Position numbers and translations under genes: made by a program. A stretch of 64,000 nt of DNA from Halorubrum cibi (GTDB lineage Archaea > Halobacteriota > Halobacteria > Halobacteriales > Haloferacaceae). The notes under the pieces were generated by a model. That model was not told the origin of the DNA, searched no databases, and saw only the letters and a list, made by a program, of their open reading frames with translations. Within the stretch, counting starts at the first letter, position 1; each line of letters starts with the position of its first letter. Where the stretch lies: positions 62,001 to 126,000 of the forward strand of contig NZ_FXTD01000002.1 of NCBI RefSeq assembly GCF_900182635.1. The letters run 5' to 3'. Below are positions 1-8,866 of this stretch, piece by piece.

Positions 1-251
1 AGGGGTTCTCAGAGCACTTCGAGCTGTCGACGGCGACGGACCTCATCGAAGCGGCGCGGCGCGGCGAGATCGACCTCATCGTCTCGCGGCAGCGGGAGCT
101 GTTGGAGGTGGCCGTCGAGGAGGAGATCACCTACTTCTCGACGCACGCGAGCGCGAGGGCGGCGCTCGAGGCGATCGATCACGCGAGCGACGATCTCGAC
201 GTGATGGCGGTGTCGGACCGGCCGAAGCGCGTCGAGAACTGGGGCGAGTAG
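1..251 (+). CDS. C-terminal fragment, possible MGS-like domain protein
   Basis: An open frame enters from the left edge (codons start at base 3) and ends at TAG 249-251, giving about 82 residues. The pattern of an IEAARRGEIDLIV strand-helix unit followed by EEITYFSTHASARAALEAI resembles the methylglyoxal-synthase-like fold at the C-terminus of carbamoyl-phosphate synthase large chains, where a similar alternating strand and helix ends in an alanine-rich helix. The family call rests on remembered pattern only, and the full protein could be something else. The acidic composition and codon use are normal for the window. The protein start lies outside. Confidence 0.55.
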   Translation, partial: GFSEHFELSTATDLIEAARRGEIDLIVSRQRELLEVAVEEEITYFSTHASARAALEAIDHASDDLDVMAVSDRPKRVENWGE

Positions 252-693
252 CGCCGCTGGACGGGTCGCGTCGCCGGAACCGGCCGGACGACTGGCGAAC
301 AGGCGGCGTGACTTCGGTCCCGCGACGGGTCGCCACGCACCCGCCTCGACCGCCGCGGGGCGGCTCTCAGGTCACGGGGAGTCTGATGCGTCATTCCACT
401 TGAACCGTCGTCCTCTTTCGTCTCGTCTCCACTCGACCGATCCGACTGAACTCCTCTCTGGGACCGGCTCTTCCGAAAGGACGGTATATCTCGCGTGTGA
501 GCGGTACGAATCGCGTGATCATGGCACGAGTCGTGAGCGGCCTGGCGGGCCGCTCGCGGCTCGCGGTTACACCGCTTGAGCCGTCGCTCACTTCTTCGCT
601 CGTATGGTGTGAAATCTCCGTCCAGGTGAAATATCCGTCCGTGACATCCCGTTCGTCCCGGCCGGCACTGGTACCTCTAACGAAGCGAATCGA
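252..693. other. Noncoding gap between convergent genes
   Basis: This 442-nt stretch between the first fragment and the convergent DUF7124-type gene holds no convincing gene. Open frames crossing it are arginine/serine-rich and lack protein-like composition. The only clear structure is the hairpin at 535-555. A TATATC near 485 has no gene placed to use it. Confidence 0.6.
535..555. terminator. Perfect 8-bp hairpin between convergent genes
   Basis: GAGCGGCC at 535-542 pairs with GGCCGCTC at 548-555 around a 5-nt loop TGGCG. It sits in the gap between convergent genes, so a transcription-end or RNA-stability role is possible. No U-tract follows, so the role is inferred. Confidence 0.35.
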
Positions 694-1107
694 TCACGGC
701 CAGTCGTCTCGGGAGGGTTCCTCGGGCTCTTCGGTCTTCTCCGGCGTTGCGAGGGTCCACCCGGCGGCCTCCGCGGCGTCCTCGACGTGGAGGAACTCCC
801 AGTCCGTCGCCTCCGCGACCGCGGCGTCCTCGTCGTCGACGCCGACGAAGACGTGTCGGTCGGTGTCGAACTGGCTCCTGATGTTCTCCAGGCTCTCCTC
901 GACGCCGCGTGGCCCGGAGAAGAAGTCCTGGCGCACGCGGTGTTTCCGGGTGAAGTTCGTGACGACGTACGTGGGCTTCTCGCTCACGACTCCCACGTAC
1001 TCCGTCCACTGTCGAGCGCCACTGAACACGGCGTTCGGGTCGGCGAGCGCCTTCAGTGCCTCCAGTTCGAACGCCAACGTCATGTCGCTTGATCCGCCGC
1101 TGTCCAT
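694..1107 (-). CDS. Haloarchaeal conserved protein, DUF7124-type
   Basis: A 137-residue acidic protein of unknown function. The core from MTLAFELEALKALADP through VFSGARQWTEYVGVVS is the pattern I recall for haloarchaeal DUF7124 proteins; the family number is from memory. No membrane segment, signal peptide or metal-binding cluster is visible, so it is probably cytoplasmic. A second in-frame ATG at 1083 begins directly at the conserved block, so the first eight residues are optional. The C-terminus is a short acidic, proline-containing tail. The gene stands alone on the minus strand. Confidence 0.8.
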   Translation of the reverse strand: MDSGGSSDMTLAFELEALKALADPNAVFSGARQWTEYVGVVSEKPTYVVTNFTRKHRVRQDFFSGPRGVEESLENIRSQFDTDRHVFVGVDDEDAAVAEATDWEFLHVEDAAEAAGWTLATPEKTEEPEEPSRDDWP

Positions 1108-1197
1108 GCGTCACGTTTCGCATCGCGGGCGAAAACGACTTCGCTTCTCACGCGTGTCGCGAGTCGCAAGGAGATCGACGGGGGAACCGCAGGCGGA

Positions 1198-1386
1198 TCA
1201 CCGAGTTCGGATCAGAGAGCAATCGGTGAACTTCACCACGTCGCCATCCTCGAGATCGGCGGATTCCAGGGCGGTCCGCGGTCGATCGGCCAGTTCGGGG
1301 ACGACCGCCTGCGTCCGCTCGTCGAGCTCGTCGTAGTGACGGACCCGCGCGTCGGACGGTACCCTCCCGGTTCGACGCAGCCGCAT
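1198..1386 (-). CDS. Small haloarchaeal protein, DUF7979-like
   Basis: A 62-residue protein with the block YDELDERTQAVVPELAD followed by LEDGDVVKFTDC, a combination I associate with a small haloarchaeal family (possibly DUF7979, number from memory). The pattern suggests a short helix and a beta hairpin. No catalytic motif is visible. It could be a small regulator or part of a larger complex, but nothing shows this. It lies between the DUF7124-type gene and the histidine kinase, all on the minus strand but with gaps, so co-transcription is uncertain. Confidence 0.65.
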   Translation of the reverse strand: MRLRRTGRVPSDARVRHYDELDERTQAVVPELADRPRTALESADLEDGDVVKFTDCSLIRTR

Positions 1387-1494
1387 CCATCGTCTCTCCT
1401 CACGGATCGATGTATGCTAACGTATTTCATGAAATGTGGTAACTCGTTCATGCAGTTCACACAGCAGGTGCGCTCCGACGAACGGCCCGACGAG

Positions 1495-3717
1495 TCACGA
1501 GCCGCTCACGGAGTCCTCGCGTCGCGGCAGCGTGACCGTCACCACGGTGCCGCGGGGCTCGGCGTCCGCGGCCGTCGCCGATCCGCCGGACTGCTGGAGC
1601 ACCCAGTACACGAGCCACAGTCCGAGCCCGCTGCCGTGATACAGCGCGTCGACGGCGCGCCCGGTCTCCAACACGTCGCGGTTCATGCCGTTCAGCCCGG
1701 GACCGTCGTCGACGACCCGGATCACCACCGCCTCGGCCGTCGATTCCACGGCGACCTCGACGGACTGTCGGTCGCGGTCGTGATGGACGATCGCGTTGTG
1801 GATCAGTTCCCTGATCGCCCGATCGATCCAGCCGGTCGCGGACGCGATCGCCTCGCCCGCGGCGGGCGTCGACGCCGAGACCGACGCGTTCGGGAACTCC
1901 GCGGCGGTCGCTTCGACCAGCTGATCGACGGTTCGACCGACGTCGACCCGCTCCGCAGTCGGTGGATCGCTCAGCACTTCGGTGATGTGATGAGCCTTCT
2001 CGCTCGTCGTCAGGAGTTCGTCGGCACGCGAGACGATGTCAGACGCTGCGTCGGCGGGGTCCGCGGGACCCGCGGAACCGTCCTCCGGAGAGTCGTACCC
2101 TCTCACGTTTCCGTCGGCGATCTGTTCCGCCCGGCCGCGGATCACGGTCATGGCGTTCCGGAGGTTGTGCTGGAGCACCCGGTCGACGACGCGGAGTTGA
2201 CGGGACCGGTTCTCGCTGTCGGTCACGTCTCGAAGGACGCCGACGACCCCGACTACCTCGCCTTCTCGGTCCTCATCTGACGCCTCGAGCGGGTAGTAGC
2301 GCACGTCGAACGTTCGAGTCCCCCGATCCGGATGGGTTCGCGTCGTCCGGTACTCGATCGAGTGACCCCGGAGCGCGCGGTCGACGTGCCGTTTCACGTC
2401 GGGGAACTGGTCGGCGTCGACGACGTCACCCACCGTGAGTCCGCTCACGTCCGTCTCGTCGATGCCGTGATACGTCCGGTATTGTCGATTTGCGAACAGG
2501 AATTGCCCCTCGCGGTCGACGGCGGCTATCAGATCGGTCGCGCCGTCGATGGCGCGCTCGAACCGCTCTAACTCTCGTTCGCGCGACTTGATGTCCGTCA
2601 CGTCACGACAGATCGCGAACGTCCCCGAGAGCTCTCCGTCCTCGTCGTAGTATGGATACCGCCGCGTGCTGAAGGTCGCCTCGCGCTCGCTGCGCTCGAA
2701 CGTCGGAGAGACCTCGTACTCGGCGGTCTCTTCCGTTTCGAGGACTTCCCTCCGCCGGTCGTCGATCGTCGCGGCCGTCTCCGGATTCATGAACGCGAAC
2801 TCGTCGTCCCCGTACAGCTCCTCGCGCGAGACGCCCGCGAACTCGCTTACGGCCTCGTTGAGCAGTTCGAACTCGCCGTCGCGGTCCTGTAACAGGATCG
2901 GCTCGTCCAACTGTTCGACGATGTCACGGTACTGTTTCAGCCGCCCCACCGCCGCCTTCCGCTCCGTGATGTCCGTCTGGATGGCGACGAACCGCGAGAC
3001 GGTCCCCGCGTCGTCGAGCACCGGCGCGATCGTCTGGTGGGCGTGGTACTGCTCGCCGTCCTTGCGGCGGTCGACGATCTCCTCTTCCCACACCTCGCCC
3101 GTCCGGATCGTCTCCCACAGCGACTCGAAGTACTCGTCCGACATCTCCCCGGAGTTGAGTATCGCCGGCGTCTCCCCGATGGCCTCCTCGGCCTCGTAGC
3201 CGGTGTGTTCGGTGAACGCCGGATTGACGTACTCGATCGTTCCGTCGGTGTCCGTGACGTAGATCGCGTGGCCGGCCTGCTCGATCAGGTTCCGGAACGT
3301 CCGAAGCTCCCGGCCCCTGTCGCTCTCGGTGCGCTCCCGGAAGCTGCCGGTGTAGACGCGTCTCCCGTCGACCTCGTGGTCGTGAAACCGGACCGAAAAG
3401 GAGTGAGCGCTCCCGTCGGCGGACGCGAGTGGGACCGTGACGTCCCCTTCGCCGACGAGACGCTCCGGATCGTCGAGGCGCGCACGGATGGAGCGATCGC
3501 GTTTCTCGGCGGTCGTTTCCGGAACCAACGACGCGAGCCGTCGACCCGAGAGGTCGCTCGCGGCGTGCTCGAGGACCGATTCGACCGCCGGGCTCGCGTA
3601 GACGACCGTTCCTTCCTCGTCGAGTGAGATCACCGGGTCGGAACTCCCCTCGACGAACGACTCGAAGAACCCGTCTCCGAACGAGTCCGGCCGGTCGGCG
3701 GGGGCGTGAGATGGCAT
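1495..3717 (-). CDS. Multi-PAS sensor histidine kinase
   Basis: A 740-residue cytoplasmic signalling kinase with no membrane segment. Four PAS-type sensor domains follow one another at about residues 18-125, 140-250, 262-370 and 385-500; the second contains the typical ITDGTIEYVNPAF-like core and an ITERK exit. The phosphoacceptor region has LQHNLRNAMTVI with the histidine at residue 517. The ATP-binding domain has an N-box RELIHNAIVHH near 635-645 and a G-box GSGLGLWLVY near 700. Haloarchaea carry many such orphan kinases that sense redox, light or oxygen; the signal is not evident. No response regulator is adjacent, so the partner is unknown. The ATG at 3717 gives a sensible N-terminus. Confidence 0.93.
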   Translation of the reverse strand: MPSHAPADRPDSFGDGFFESFVEGSSDPVISLDEEGTVVYASPAVESVLEHAASDLSGRRLASLVPETTAEKRDRSIRARLDDPERLVGEGDVTVPLASADGSAHSFSVRFHDHEVDGRRVYTGSFRERTESDRGRELRTFRNLIEQAGHAIYVTDTDGTIEYVNPAFTEHTGYEAEEAIGETPAILNSGEMSDEYFESLWETIRTGEVWEEEIVDRRKDGEQYHAHQTIAPVLDDAGTVSRFVAIQTDITERKAAVGRLKQYRDIVEQLDEPILLQDRDGEFELLNEAVSEFAGVSREELYGDDEFAFMNPETAATIDDRRREVLETEETAEYEVSPTFERSEREATFSTRRYPYYDEDGELSGTFAICRDVTDIKSRERELERFERAIDGATDLIAAVDREGQFLFANRQYRTYHGIDETDVSGLTVGDVVDADQFPDVKRHVDRALRGHSIEYRTTRTHPDRGTRTFDVRYYPLEASDEDREGEVVGVVGVLRDVTDSENRSRQLRVVDRVLQHNLRNAMTVIRGRAEQIADGNVRGYDSPEDGSAGPADPADAASDIVSRADELLTTSEKAHHITEVLSDPPTAERVDVGRTVDQLVEATAAEFPNASVSASTPAAGEAIASATGWIDRAIRELIHNAIVHHDRDRQSVEVAVESTAEAVVIRVVDDGPGLNGMNRDVLETGRAVDALYHGSGLGLWLVYWVLQQSGGSATAADAEPRGTVVTVTLPRREDSVSGS

Positions 3718-3811
3718 TGTCGATCCGTCAAGCGAGGGCGACGTGAAAAGGTACTGGCTCCCCTCGGAGACCGGGAACGCGCTCCAGGCTTCCTCCCGGA
3801 GCGCCGGTCGA

Positions 3812-5050
3812 TCAGTGTTCGGTCGAGGCGGCGAGGTCGTCGACGGCGAACCCGGGTTCCATCAGGAGTTCCTTCTGCCCGCTCACGTCACGCTTCTCGC
3901 GCATCAGCTGTTTGAACGCCGACTGCGGAGAGAGGTCGCCGATGAGCACGCCGCCGACGACGCGGCCGTCCTTCAGCGCGACGCGACGCCACTCGCCCTC
4001 GTCGGTGGTGGCCTCCACCGAGTCGTCGCCGAGCGTCGGGTGGCCGAAGGAGAGGAAGGGGAAATCGAAGTGCGTGATGGAGTACGAGGAGACCCACTTG
4101 AAGGGCTCGCTGCCGTGGTCTATCATGTTGTGTGCGGCGATCGTCCCCTGCTCTTTGGCCGACCCCCAGGCGCCGTTCTGGGCGCGCTCGCCGAGGACCG
4201 TGTCGTGGAACTCCGTGATGTCGCCAGCGGCGAACACGTTGTCGACGTTCGTTCGCATGTACTCGTCGACGATGACGCCGTCGTCGGTCTCGATGGGCGT
4301 GTCCTCGAGGATCTCCGTGTTGAAGTCCAACCCGATCGCCACGCCCGCGAAGTCGCACTCGTACCGCTCGCCGTTCGGGTCGACGGCCGCCACCACGTGA
4401 CCGTCGTCGTCGACCTCGAAGTGGTCGACGCCCGAATCGAAGACGGGCTCGACGCCGCGCTCGCGCATCGCCTCGTGCATGATCTCCGCGCCTTCGTTGG
4501 AGAGGGCGTAGCGCCACCAGGAGTCGCCGCGCATCAGGTACTTCGCCTCCACGTCCTGTGCGCCGCAGATCGCCGCGAAGTCGATGCCGAGCAGCCCCGC
4601 GCCGACGATGACGCCTCGGTCCGCGTCCTCCACGCTCTCCTTGATCTTCCGGGCGTCCTGGAACGTCCAGAAGTGGTGGATCCCCTCGGCGTCGGCGTTC
4701 CCGACGGGGAGCTGCTGGGGCGTTCCGCCGATCGCCAAGAGCAGCGAGTCGTACTCGATCGTCTCGCCCTCGTGGGTCCGGATCGCGTCGTTCTCGACGT
4801 CGACGTCGACGACCAGCGTGTTCAGTCGGAGGTCGACGTCGTGGTCGTCGTACCACGACTCGTCGTGGATCGAGATGGGCGCCTCCGGGAGCTTCCCCTT
4901 CGCGAACTCCTTTATCAGGATCCGGTTGTAGAGGGACTCCCCCTCCTCGGTGATGACCGTGATCTCGGCGTCAGGCGCTTCCTCGCGGAGGGTCTCTGCG
5001 GCGGAGGCCCCCGCGATCCCGTCCCCGACGATCACGTACGAATCGCTCAT
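3812..5050 (-). CDS. FAD/NAD(P)-dependent pyridine nucleotide oxidoreductase
   Basis: A 412-residue two-dinucleotide-binding flavoprotein. The FAD site GDGIAGASAAE is at residues 6-16, the NAD(P) site IVGAGLLGIDFA lies near 148-160, and the second FAD-contact motif VFAAGDITEF is near 270. It lacks the CxxxxC redox pair of dithiol reductases, so it resembles ferredoxin or rubredoxin reductases and the N-terminal part of nitrite reductase NirB. The electron partner is unknown. I chose the ATG at 5050 because it starts directly at the Rossmann fold and a TTAA element (5072-5078) lies about 25 nt upstream; a start at 5089 would add 13 unconserved residues. Confidence 0.88.
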   Translation of the reverse strand: MSDSYVIVGDGIAGASAAETLREEAPDAEITVITEEGESLYNRILIKEFAKGKLPEAPISIHDESWYDDHDVDLRLNTLVVDVDVENDAIRTHEGETIEYDSLLLAIGGTPQQLPVGNADAEGIHHFWTFQDARKIKESVEDADRGVIVGAGLLGIDFAAICGAQDVEAKYLMRGDSWWRYALSNEGAEIMHEAMRERGVEPVFDSGVDHFEVDDDGHVVAAVDPNGERYECDFAGVAIGLDFNTEILEDTPIETDDGVIVDEYMRTNVDNVFAAGDITEFHDTVLGERAQNGAWGSAKEQGTIAAHNMIDHGSEPFKWVSSYSITHFDFPFLSFGHPTLGDDSVEATTDEGEWRRVALKDGRVVGGVLIGDLSPQSAFKQLMREKRDVSGQKELLMEPGFAVDDLAASTEH

Positions 5051-5071
5051 GGACGGCGTTTCGGATTGGGG

Positions 5072-5078
5072 GTTAATG
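5072..5078 (-). promoter_or_regulatory. Probable TATA element of the oxidoreductase gene
   Basis: GTTAATG is the only A/T-rich patch in the region and sits 22-28 nt before the ATG at 5050, as expected for a leaderless haloarchaeal mRNA. Confidence 0.45.
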
Positions 5079-5222
5079 TGGATTGTCATCCGCGTTCAGA
5101 ACCGTGATAGTCCCTCGCTCCCTCGCCGTTTCGACGTTCCCGACCGGTCGATCCGGCTGGCCGGCCGGCGGATCGCTCCGTCGTCGCCACAGATTCAAGG
5201 CCGTCGCCGCCCAACGACGCGT

Positions 5223-5819
5223 ATGAAGATCCGGCAGAACATCCGCCACTGGGCCGCGAAAAAAGCGCTCACGACCCCGGTGGTCGGCGACGTCGCCAAC
5301 GACAAGCTCGTCGACCTCCACACGAGCATCTTCCTCAACAAGGCCGACGAGGAGCGTCGCGAGGAGCGGAGAGAGCACCTCGACGACTTCTTCGACGCGA
5401 CGATGGACGCGTACGTCGCGGCCCTCGAGGCCGGCTTCCCGGAGGCCGAGGCCCGCGAGATCACTCACGTCCAGGCCAACTTCGACTTCTTCAACCACGG
5501 CTGGACGGAGATGATGGAGATCCCCGGCGACGAGCTGGAGGAGCACTACCGGCGGTACGAGTCGTTCTTCACGGAACACGGGATCACGATCGACGACCCG
5601 CTCGGCGAGTTCCGCCCGGCTGGCGGGATCGCGGACGCGCCGGAGACCCCGGAGCGACTCGAGACGGCGGAGTACGAGAACGCGCTCGCCGGCTTCGCCG
5701 ACGACGTGTACGTGGAGACCGACGACGGCGAGACGGTCGTCGGCGGCGACACCGAGGAGCCCGAGGAGGTCGACCCCGCCGTCGCGCCCGGTCTCGACGA
5801 GGACGAGGCCAGCGCCTGA
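5223..5819 (+). CDS. DUF6149 family protein
   Basis: A 198-residue acidic protein that I place in the haloarchaeal DUF6149 family. The N-terminal block MKIRQNIRHWAAKKALTTP is basic and could touch membrane lipid or nucleic acid. The middle is helical (EERREERREHLDDFFDATMDAYVAALEAGF, given here only as its ends EERREER and ALEAGF), followed by THVQANFDFFNHGWTEMMEIP. The C-terminal 60 residues are an acidic, probably disordered tail. ATG 5223 is preferred over upstream in-frame starts because earlier codons look noncoding. Function is unknown and neighbours give no clue. Confidence 0.85.
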   Translation: MKIRQNIRHWAAKKALTTPVVGDVANDKLVDLHTSIFLNKADEERREERREHLDDFFDATMDAYVAALEAGFPEAEAREITHVQANFDFFNHGWTEMMEIPGDELEEHYRRYESFFTEHGITIDDPLGEFRPAGGIADAPETPERLETAEYENALAGFADDVYVETDDGETVVGGDTEEPEEVDPAVAPGLDEDEASA

Positions 5820-5843
5820 GGGGCGGAGACGGCTTCGCCGCTC

Positions 5844-7286
5844 CTACCCCCACTCGAAGCCGGATCCCCTTCCGAACACCTCCGTCTCCGCGTCCGCCAC
5901 GGCTCCCACGTCCGCCACCGCCTCCGCGGCCGCGACCCCCGCGGCGATCCGCGCCCCCGGCGACCCGCCGAACCGGTCGAGCCGGCTTCCGGGACCGGCG
6001 TACGCGACGCCCGGAAGCCCCGCCTCGCCGAGGTCGATCGGGACGCGCTCGCCGGGGCGAGCCACGACGGCCGCGGCGGGATCGCGCGCGACCCGGAACG
6101 ACCGCACCTCCTCCGACGAGAACGTCGGAAACAGATCCTCGAGCGCCGATAGCCACCGATCTCGAACCGTCTCCTCACCCCCGTCCTCCGCGCCGTCCGC
6201 GTCCTCGGCCGACCCCCCGCGACCGACCAGATACGTCAGGTGGTCGCCCCCGTATCGCTCGGGTGAGAGCAGGTTCGTGTGAGCGAACAGCGTTCCGAAG
6301 GGGGCGTCCTCGCCCGTCGAGAGCGCCCCCGGCTCCACCGTCACCCGCCACGCGTCGACGATCGGCTCGTCCGTCGCGACGAGCGCGCACGTCCCGGGGA
6401 TCGCCTCGACGCCGGGATCGACTCCCGTCACGTCCCGGAGCGTCGACGGGCCGGCGGCGACGACGACGCCCTCGCAGTCGACGACGCGGCGGCCCGTCGG
6501 CGTCTCGACCATCATCGGGATCCCGTCTCCGTCGCCGCCGTCGCGGTCGTGGTCGCGGTCGACGCCGGAAGCGTCGACTCCGGTGACCCGGCTCCCGGTC
6601 CGGACCGCCTCCTCCCCGATCGCCTCGACGAGCGCGTCCGCGAGACGAGCCGTCGAGCCGTCGACGCAGCCGACCGCCATCCCGTCGCGGTCGTGCCCCT
6701 CCCACGACCGGAGCCACTCCGCGAGCCACGCCGCGGAGACGTCGCCGGCGCGGTCGCCGAACTCGGCCCGAAGGACCGGCTCGACGTACCCCTCGTAGGT
6801 CGCCCGCGACGCGCGGTCGGTGACGAACGCCTCGACGGTCGTCGTGTCGAGGTCGGTTCGGGGGTCGGATCCGGCGTCGCGGTCGTCATCGTCGTCGTGG
6901 CCCCCGTCAGCGTCGTCGAGATTCCGAACCGCCTGGGCGAGGCGCCTCGCTCGTGCCGCGTCGACGAGGCCGGTTCCCGGATACGCCAGCCGCTCCCACG
7001 GGGCGTCGAGCGGGTGGACGGCGCCGTCGCGGTAGCGGGCGGTTCGGCCGCGTCGCCACGCGATCCGGTCGTCGAGCCCGTGGTCGGCCGCGAGCGACGT
7101 CAGGGCGTCGTCGCCGCGCGAGAGGTAGTGCGGGAACCGCTCGACCGGGTCGCCGGCGGTGTCGACCGCGCGCGCCCGCCCGCCGACCGCGTTCGTCGCC
7201 TCGAACAGCCGGACCTCGTGGCCCGCCTCGCGGAGCCGAGCGGTCGCCGCGAGTCCCGCGAGCCCGCCGCCGACGACGCCGTACAT
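5844..7286 (-). CDS. FAD-dependent amine oxidase-type protein
   Basis: A 480-residue flavoprotein of the amine oxidase, phytoene desaturase and protoporphyrinogen oxidase superfamily. The N-terminal FAD motif VVGGGLAGLAATARLREAG occupies residues 4-22 and is followed by GGRARAVDTAG, the second FAD contact typical of this group. The end has the closing motif VAYAGPGSRLDRFGGSPGARIAAG. Haloarchaea use relatives in carotenoid and haem metabolism, but no specific substrate can be read here. A low-complexity Asp/His run (DDADGGHDDDDDRDAGSD) near residue 130 looks like a halophilic surface insertion. The GNAT gene ends 5 nt upstream, so the two are probably co-transcribed. Confidence 0.85.
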   Translation of the reverse strand: MYGVVGGGLAGLAATARLREAGHEVRLFEATNAVGGRARAVDTAGDPVERFPHYLSRGDDALTSLAADHGLDDRIAWRRGRTARYRDGAVHPLDAPWERLAYPGTGLVDAARARRLAQAVRNLDDADGGHDDDDDRDAGSDPRTDLDTTTVEAFVTDRASRATYEGYVEPVLRAEFGDRAGDVSAAWLAEWLRSWEGHDRDGMAVGCVDGSTARLADALVEAIGEEAVRTGSRVTGVDASGVDRDHDRDGGDGDGIPMMVETPTGRRVVDCEGVVVAAGPSTLRDVTGVDPGVEAIPGTCALVATDEPIVDAWRVTVEPGALSTGEDAPFGTLFAHTNLLSPERYGGDHLTYLVGRGGSAEDADGAEDGGEETVRDRWLSALEDLFPTFSSEEVRSFRVARDPAAAVVARPGERVPIDLGEAGLPGVAYAGPGSRLDRFGGSPGARIAAGVAAAEAVADVGAVADAETEVFGRGSGFEWG

Positions 7287-7291
7287 ACGGG

Positions 7292-8047
7292 CTAGGAGGG
7301 GTCCTCGTCGGTAAGTGTGTTGCGGGAGTCGGGCGCGTCCGCGGGATCGAGCGAGTCGGGCGGATCCGGTGAATCCGGCGGACGAGGCGGATCCGGTGAA
7401 TCCGGCGGGCGAGGCGGATCGGCGGGGCCGTCCCCCCCGTCGCCGAGCCGGTCCGCGAGGAACCGACGAACCGCCTCCGGAGGGTCGTCCTCGCGGTCGC
7501 GGAAGACGGCCAGCCCGGCGCGGTACCGCTCGGCGTCGTCACGAGTCGTTGCGGGCGCGTCGGCGGGTCGCTCCAGTTCGAGCTCCGCGAGGCCCGTCTC
7601 CTCCCCGGTGTAGGCGAACCCGCACTTGTAGAGCGCCTCGTAGGCGAACGGGTTGTTGACCGCGATCCGGACGCGCTCGTATCCCGCGTCCGCGAGCCAC
7701 GAGACGGTCCGCCGGACCAGATCGGGACCGAGCTCCTCGCCGCGGCGCGCGACGTGGACGGTGACGTAGCGGAGCCGACAGCACGCGGGGTCGGTGCGGT
7801 CCGGCGAGAAAGAGACCGCCGCGAGCACGTCCGTCTCGAACGCGTCCGGGTTGACGGTCTCGGGGACGGATTGCGCGGGCTCCCACTCGGGGGCCGCGTC
7901 GGAGCCGTCGACGGTCCGCAGGAACGCCTTGCCCGTGTCGCCGACGACGAACTTCCCGGCGTACGCGAACGCCCGGTAGTCGAGTCGACACGTCGCTCCC
8001 TCGCCCGGCGCGCCCGCGACCGCGAATTCCGTGCGATCCGATACCAT
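7292..8047 (-). CDS. GNAT-type acetyltransferase with proline-rich tail
   Basis: A 251-residue protein. Residues about 70-175 have a GNAT layout: strand LRYVTVHVARRGEELGPDL containing the acetyl-CoA loop, then helix, then VNNPFAYEALYKCGF, the usual N/xxA..lYxk.GF ending motif. The acceptor substrate is unknown. The last 45 residues are a low-complexity tail built from PPRPPDSPD units and are encoded by a 27-nt tandem repeat (7361-7414); the tail probably is disordered. The gene precedes the FAD oxidoreductase by 5 nt. The ATG at 8047 fits the domain start. Confidence 0.8.
   Translation of the reverse strand: MVSDRTEFAVAGAPGEGATCRLDYRAFAYAGKFVVGDTGKAFLRTVDGSDAAPEWEPAQSVPETVNPDAFETDVLAAVSFSPDRTDPACCRLRYVTVHVARRGEELGPDLVRRTVSWLADAGYERVRIAVNNPFAYEALYKCGFAYTGEETGLAELELERPADAPATTRDDAERYRAGLAVFRDREDDPPEAVRRFLADRLGDGGDGPADPPRPPDSPDPPRPPDSPDPPDSLDPADAPDSRNTLTDEDPS
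7361..7414. repeat. Two 27-nt tandem repeats inside the GNAT gene
   Basis: Units at 7361-7387 and 7388-7414 differ by one base and encode a nine-residue PPRPPDSPD-type unit on the minus strand. Further half units continue on both sides. The frame is preserved because 27 is a multiple of three. Confidence 0.8.
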
Positions 8048-8180
8048 GTTCGTCGCTACGGGCGGGGGGACGTAAACGGTCCGGGCGGTCGCGGCGGAAC
8101 GCGACCGGGAGCGTGCGCGGCGGCGACGTGGAATCGCCGGCGTCGACGGGGTACCGCCGGCGGCCGTATCGATCCGGACC

Positions 8181-8186
8181 TATAAC
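8181..8186 (+). promoter_or_regulatory. TATA element of the methyltransferase gene
   Basis: TATAAC lies 25-30 nt before the ATG at 8211. This supports ATG 8211 over the in-frame GTG at 8202 and a leaderless transcript. Confidence 0.55.
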
Positions 8187-8210
8187 TCCGCGCCGGACGC
8201 AGTGCTCGCC

Positions 8211-8798
8211 ATGTACGGCCTCGGCGACGTTCGCTTCTTCGACCGGATCGCGCCGCTGTACGACCTCGTCATGCCGCCCGCGAGCGGCGCGGCGCTCGCG
8301 GCGGGGTTCGACCGCGCGGAGCGACCGATCGACCGCCTCCTCGACGTCGGCGGCGGCTCCGGGCGCGCGTCGGCCGCGCTGACGGGACCCGATATCACGG
8401 TCGTCGACGCCTCCTCCGGGATGCTTCGGCGGGCCCGGACCGCCCGCGGGCTGTCGGCGGTCGCCGGCGACGCGGGGCGGCTCCCGTTCCGAGACGGTTC
8501 CGTCGACGCCGCCATGGTCGTCGACGCGTTCCACCACCTGCCGGACCGCGAGGCCGCGCTGGGAGAGATCGTGCGAGTGCTCGCGCCCGGCGGCGTCCTC
8601 GTCGTTCGCGATTTCGACCCGGCACACCCGCTCGGGCGGCTGCTCGTCGCCGGCGAGCACGCGATCGGAATGAGGTCGCGGTTCTCGACGCCCGACGCGC
8701 TCGCGACCGACATGGCGGCGGTCGGACTCGATCCGGCGGTCGTCGACCGCGGCTTCGGCTACACCGTTTCGGGCGTTCGGGTCGACGAGGAGGCGTAG
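8211..8798 (+). CDS. Class I SAM-dependent methyltransferase
   Basis: A 195-residue methyltransferase with the Rossmann-like SAM fold. Motif I is LLDVGGGSGR near residues 43-52, the acidic SAM-ribose residue is in ITVVDASSGML, and the post-motif VVDAFHHLPDREAALGEIVRVLAPGG is typical of UbiE/Methyltransf_11 enzymes (seen as AFHHLPD and RVLAPGG). The N-terminus FDRIAPLYDLVMP also fits UbiE-like quinone methyltransferases. Menaquinone methylation is possible, but no biosynthetic partner is adjacent. Confidence 0.85.
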   Translation: MYGLGDVRFFDRIAPLYDLVMPPASGAALAAGFDRAERPIDRLLDVGGGSGRASAALTGPDITVVDASSGMLRRARTARGLSAVAGDAGRLPFRDGSVDAAMVVDAFHHLPDREAALGEIVRVLAPGGVLVVRDFDPAHPLGRLLVAGEHAIGMRSRFSTPDALATDMAAVGLDPAVVDRGFGYTVSGVRVDEEA

Positions 8799-8866
8799 GA
8801 GGGTCGAGAGCGGACGGCTCGAGAGCCGGCGGGTCGATATAGAACGGGACGATTCGGGGGTCCCAA

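Noticed and set aside
497-1336. Long plus-strand open frame over the DUF7124 gene
   Set aside because: Ser/Arg-rich composition and it is antisense to a conserved gene; it arises from the high G+C content.
3743-5107. Long plus-strand open frame antisense to the FAD oxidoreductase
   Set aside because: The minus-strand product has clear FAD and NAD motifs; the plus frame lacks any domain.
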